Shown piece after piece: positions 53,287 through 55,465 of a DNA stretch of 55,465 nt (within the stretch, counting starts at the first letter, position 1; every line of letters starts with the position of its first letter). A program made the position numbers and the translations under genes. The notes under the pieces are model-generated. The model ran no database searches, was not told where the DNA came from, and saw only the letters and a list, made by a program, of their open reading frames with translations. The DNA is from JAADHG01 sp964418645 (GTDB lineage Bacteria; Bacteroidota; Bacteroidia; Flavobacteriales; Flavobacteriaceae), in NCBI GenBank assembly GCA_964418645.1, contig CAYQME010000013.1, positions 1 through 55,465 on the forward strand, given 5' to 3'.

Positions 53287-54761
53287 TTATTGATCGTCTT
53301 TTTTAGGTAAATACTCTAAAATTAAGCGTTGATTAGGGTTTAAATACTTTTTTGCTACTTCTTGAATTTCTTCTCTGGTAATAGATTTGTAGATATCAAT
53401 TTCATTATTAATTAAATTGGTGTCTCCATAAAGCGTATAGTATCTAGCCAAAGAGTTTGCAATCCCAGAAATACTTGAATTAGAGTTTACAAATTGATTT
53501 TCAAATTTGTTTTGAAGTTTTTGATAATCATTTTCTGAAATTAACTCTTCTTGTATTTTTACAATTTCTTCATCAATCTGTGTTACAATATCATTTAATT
53601 TAACGTCGCCAAGAGGCAATCCAAATAAAATGTAAGTACCATAATCTTCTTGACTAAAGTTAATAGCTCCTACTTGTAGTGCCATTTTCTTGTCATCAAC
53701 TATTTTTTTATACAATTTCGAAGATTTCCCATCACTTAAATAACTAGAAATCATACTTAACACATAAGAATCTCTTTCTTTAAAAGAGGGTGTTCTATAC
53801 GCAGCCATAATTGCAGGAATTTGGATATTAGGATCGTATGCTTTTGCATTTATAGCTTCAGTAATTGGGTCTTCTTTTGGGAATTTCCTAGTAATATCTT
53901 CACCTTTTGGAATAGTCCCAAAATAATCTTGAATCATTTTTTTTACACTTGACACATCAATATCTCCAGCAACGACTAAGACAGCATTATTAGGCACATA
54001 GAATTTTTTATTGAAGGCTTGAAATTCTTCAAGCGTAGCAGCATCAAGATGAGCCATTTTGCCAATAGTTGTTCCTTTGTAAGGATGCTTTTTAAACATA
54101 TTTAACTTAATGTTCTCCAAGAATCTTCCGTAAGGTTGATTATCTACGCGCAGGCGTTTTTCTTCTTTAACAACTTCGTTTTGAGTGTCTACACCAATTT
54201 GATTAATTATAGGATGTAATAAGCGTTCAGACTCCATCCACAAACCGAGTTCCACATTATTAGAAGGAAATACTTCATAATAATAGGTTCTGTCATCAGT
54301 TGTGTTCGNNNNNNNNNNNNNNNNNNNNNNNNNNNNNNNNNNNNNNNNNNNNNNNNNNNNNNNNNNNNNNNNNNNNNNNNNNNNNNNNNNNNNNNNNNNN
54401 NNNNNNNNACATTATTAGAAGGAAATACTTCATAATAATAGGTTCTGTCATCAGTTGTGTTCGCGTTATTACTTCCACCATTTGAGCTTACAATTGTAAA
54501 CCATTCGCCGCGGTCAATATTTTTTGTACCTTCAAACAATAGGTGTTCAAAAAAGTGAGCAAAACCGGTTCGTTCTGGGTTTTCATCTTTTGCACCTACA
54601 TGATACATTACAGATGTAGTAACGACAGGTGCAGAATTGTCTTGATGTAAAATAACGTGCATACCGTTATCTAAATCGTATTCTTCAAATTTAACTTCTT
54701 GAGCCGAAACAGTAAAACTAGCTAACACAAAAGCAGTTAAAGAAAACAAGCATTTTTTCAT
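53287..54761 (-). CDS. Active M16-family zinc peptidase, interrupted by an assembly gap
   Basis: A secreted M16 peptidase (signal ASFTVSAQEV) with an intact zinc site HFFEH in RTGFAHFFEHLLFEGTKN, downstream Glu in NEVVKEEKRLRVDNQPYG, and an R/Y-rich second half domain (NSLARYYTLYGD). A 100-N run at 54309-54408 splits it. The 55 bases on each side of the gap are identical; removing the gap and one copy gives exactly 1320 bases (439 residues plus stop), and the join reads YYYEVFPSNNVELGLWMESE. So the gene is intact and the gap artificial. Operon partner: the degenerate M16. Confidence 0.92.
54254..54463. other. Artificial 100-N assembly gap with 55-base overlapping contig ends
   Basis: The 55 bases at 54254-54308 are repeated exactly at 54409-54463 around 100 N. 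Merging them restores the M16 reading frame. This is the pattern of two contigs that overlap by an assembler k-mer but were scaffolded as separate, not a genomic repeat. Confidence 0.95.
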
Positions 54762-54818
54762 ATGTTTTATATTTGATTATTTAATTGAATAAAGGTCTAC
54801 AACATTATAGGAATGTTA

Positions 54819-54826
54819 CAAAAGTA
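54819..54826 (-). promoter_or_regulatory. Predicted -7 box of the M16 operon
   Basis: TACTTTTG on the minus strand fits TAnnTTTG, 57 bases upstream of the ATG. No -33 TTG is seen at suitable distance. Confidence 0.35.
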
Positions 54827-54936
54827 AGAAATGAGAATTGTACATCTTTAGGAAATTAAAAAAAATACTGATTTATAGGAAAACTTCCTTTTTTTCCGAA
54901 ATTTAATGAGGTTTAAATTTTATAAACATAGTGATT

Positions 54937-55380
54937 ATGAAAAAAGTAACATTACCCGTTCGTTTCGGAATAGCAATTAGTGGGTCTTTAATTGCATTTT
55001 TTTTAATACTATCGCTCTTTAAATTACATACGTCTCCATTGTATAGCCTATTTAATAGTATTATTACAGGCTTTGGAATTTATGAGGCTATAAAAGTTTA
55101 TAAATTACAACAAGGTGATAAATTTACTTATACTTCTGGTTTTACAGTGGGGATTGTTACAGGTTTTGTAGCAACAGTTATTTTTACTGTATTTTTTGCT
55201 TTTTATATTTCGGAAATCGATTTAAATTTTCTCGATAAACTACTTAAAATTTTTGGCGGAGAGTATCATATAAATACTGGAATAGTTACATTTGCAGTTG
55301 CAATTATGGGTTTTGCAACAACGGTAGTTTTAACCCTTACTTTTATGCAATTATTCAAAAGCAGTCGTAATATGCTTTAA
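54937..55380 (+). CDS. DUF4199-like membrane protein
   Basis: A 147-residue protein with four hydrophobic segments (FGIAISGSLIAFFLILSLF, LYSLFNSIITGFGIYEAI, FTVGIVTGFVATVIFTVFFAFYI, IVTFAVAIMGFATTVVLTLTFMQLF), the DUF4199 pattern common in Bacteroidetes; function unknown. I chose the ATG at 54937 (MKKVTLPVRF) over an upstream GTG at 54931. It stands alone after the M16 operon, divergent. Confidence 0.8.
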   Translation: MKKVTLPVRFGIAISGSLIAFFLILSLFKLHTSPLYSLFNSIITGFGIYEAIKVYKLQQGDKFTYTSGFTVGIVTGFVATVIFTVFFAFYISEIDLNFLDKLLKIFGGEYHINTGIVTFAVAIMGFATTVVLTLTFMQLFKSSRNML

Positions 55381-55393
55381 AAGTAAAAAACGT

Positions 55394-55423
55394 TTGTAGA
55401 TTAATTAATAAGCAGTATATTTG
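55394..55423 (+). promoter_or_regulatory. Strong consensus promoter pointing out of the window
   Basis: TTG (55394-55396), a 19-base spacer and TATATTTG (55416-55423) make the best consensus match in the window. The gene it serves starts beyond 55465 and cannot be named. Confidence 0.65.
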
Positions 55424-55465
55424 CACTCATTTTTTGAACAAATTAATTAATAAAACGTTACGCTA

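Noticed and set aside
54254..54463. 55-base direct repeat around the N run
   Set aside because: It is an overlap of contig ends; collapsing it restores the M16 frame, so it is not a genomic repeat or target-site duplication.
54300..54485. Frames crossing the N run
   Set aside because: They are filled with unknown bases and have no independent support.

Overview
The window looks like a chromosomal segment of a marine-type Flavobacteriaceae bacterium (Bacteroidetes). The evidence is AT-rich DNA, gliding genes gldE and gldD, many lipoproteins with a Leu/Ser-rich signal ending in Cys, a three-gene type-B succinate dehydrogenase, and repeated use of the flavobacterial -7 promoter box TAnnTTTG with almost no Shine-Dalgarno sequences. 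I cannot resolve the genus. Most of the window is housekeeping sequence. I see no rRNA, tRNA, CRISPR array, phage or transposase gene, and no gene-free stretch longer than about 300 bases.

Layout: 134-7514 (minus) is a compact SUF iron-sulfur assembly operon, sufA-sufB-lipoprotein-sufC-sufD-sufS-hypothetical-sufE-DUF59-DUF2480. 7685-10493 holds two secreted lipoproteins, a seven-repeat propeller-like protein and a thrombospondin-3/LVIVD protein. 10661-15725 has an M14 peptidase, thiL, two paralogous mini zinc-ribbon genes and brnQ. 15747-21564 is the gliding/DNA-maintenance block gldD-gldE-ssb-mutY, divergent from HU, a 29-residue basic peptide gene and RNase G. 21631-24205 is a lipoprotein pair under a promoter with a heptanucleotide repeat. 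24281-27211 carries a Tas-like aldo/keto reductase, an OmpA-type lipoprotein and exonuclease III. 27335-38667 has a large outer-membrane protein, glyS, a coiled-coil membrane protein, comF, an Ig-like lipoprotein, an omega-amidase/methionine aminotransferase pair and an M28 peptidase. 38767-42164 is sdhCAB. 42262-51140 has a beta-barrel protein, a BNR-repeat protein, a cyclophilin, an M24 aminopeptidase, a metal-binding lipoprotein and an EamA transporter. 51192-54761 is a pair of M16 peptidases (one catalytic, one degenerate) broken by an assembly gap. A DUF4199 membrane protein and an outward-facing promoter end the window.

The most interesting locus is at 22308-24223. A putative surface lipoprotein with an HELLH metalloprotease-like motif is separated from its natural ATG (24145) by 5.6 copies of the 7-base unit GTTTGGT. 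In this sequence the ATG is out of frame and runs into a stop codon. One extra unit, or two fewer, would join it exactly to a perfect lipoprotein signal peptide. A good promoter and an 8-bp inverted repeat lie just upstream. This has the form of a slipped-strand ON/OFF phase-variation switch, captured here in the OFF state.

Other points worth reading: a conserved-looking lipoprotein embedded between sufB and sufC; an RNase G lacking the zinc-link cysteines; two genes (thiL, glyS) whose -7 box ends 4 bases before the ATG and so may be leaderless; a decayed copy of the pepP 3' end; and a 100-N gap whose flanks share 55 identical bases, so the gap is artificial and the M16 gene is intact.
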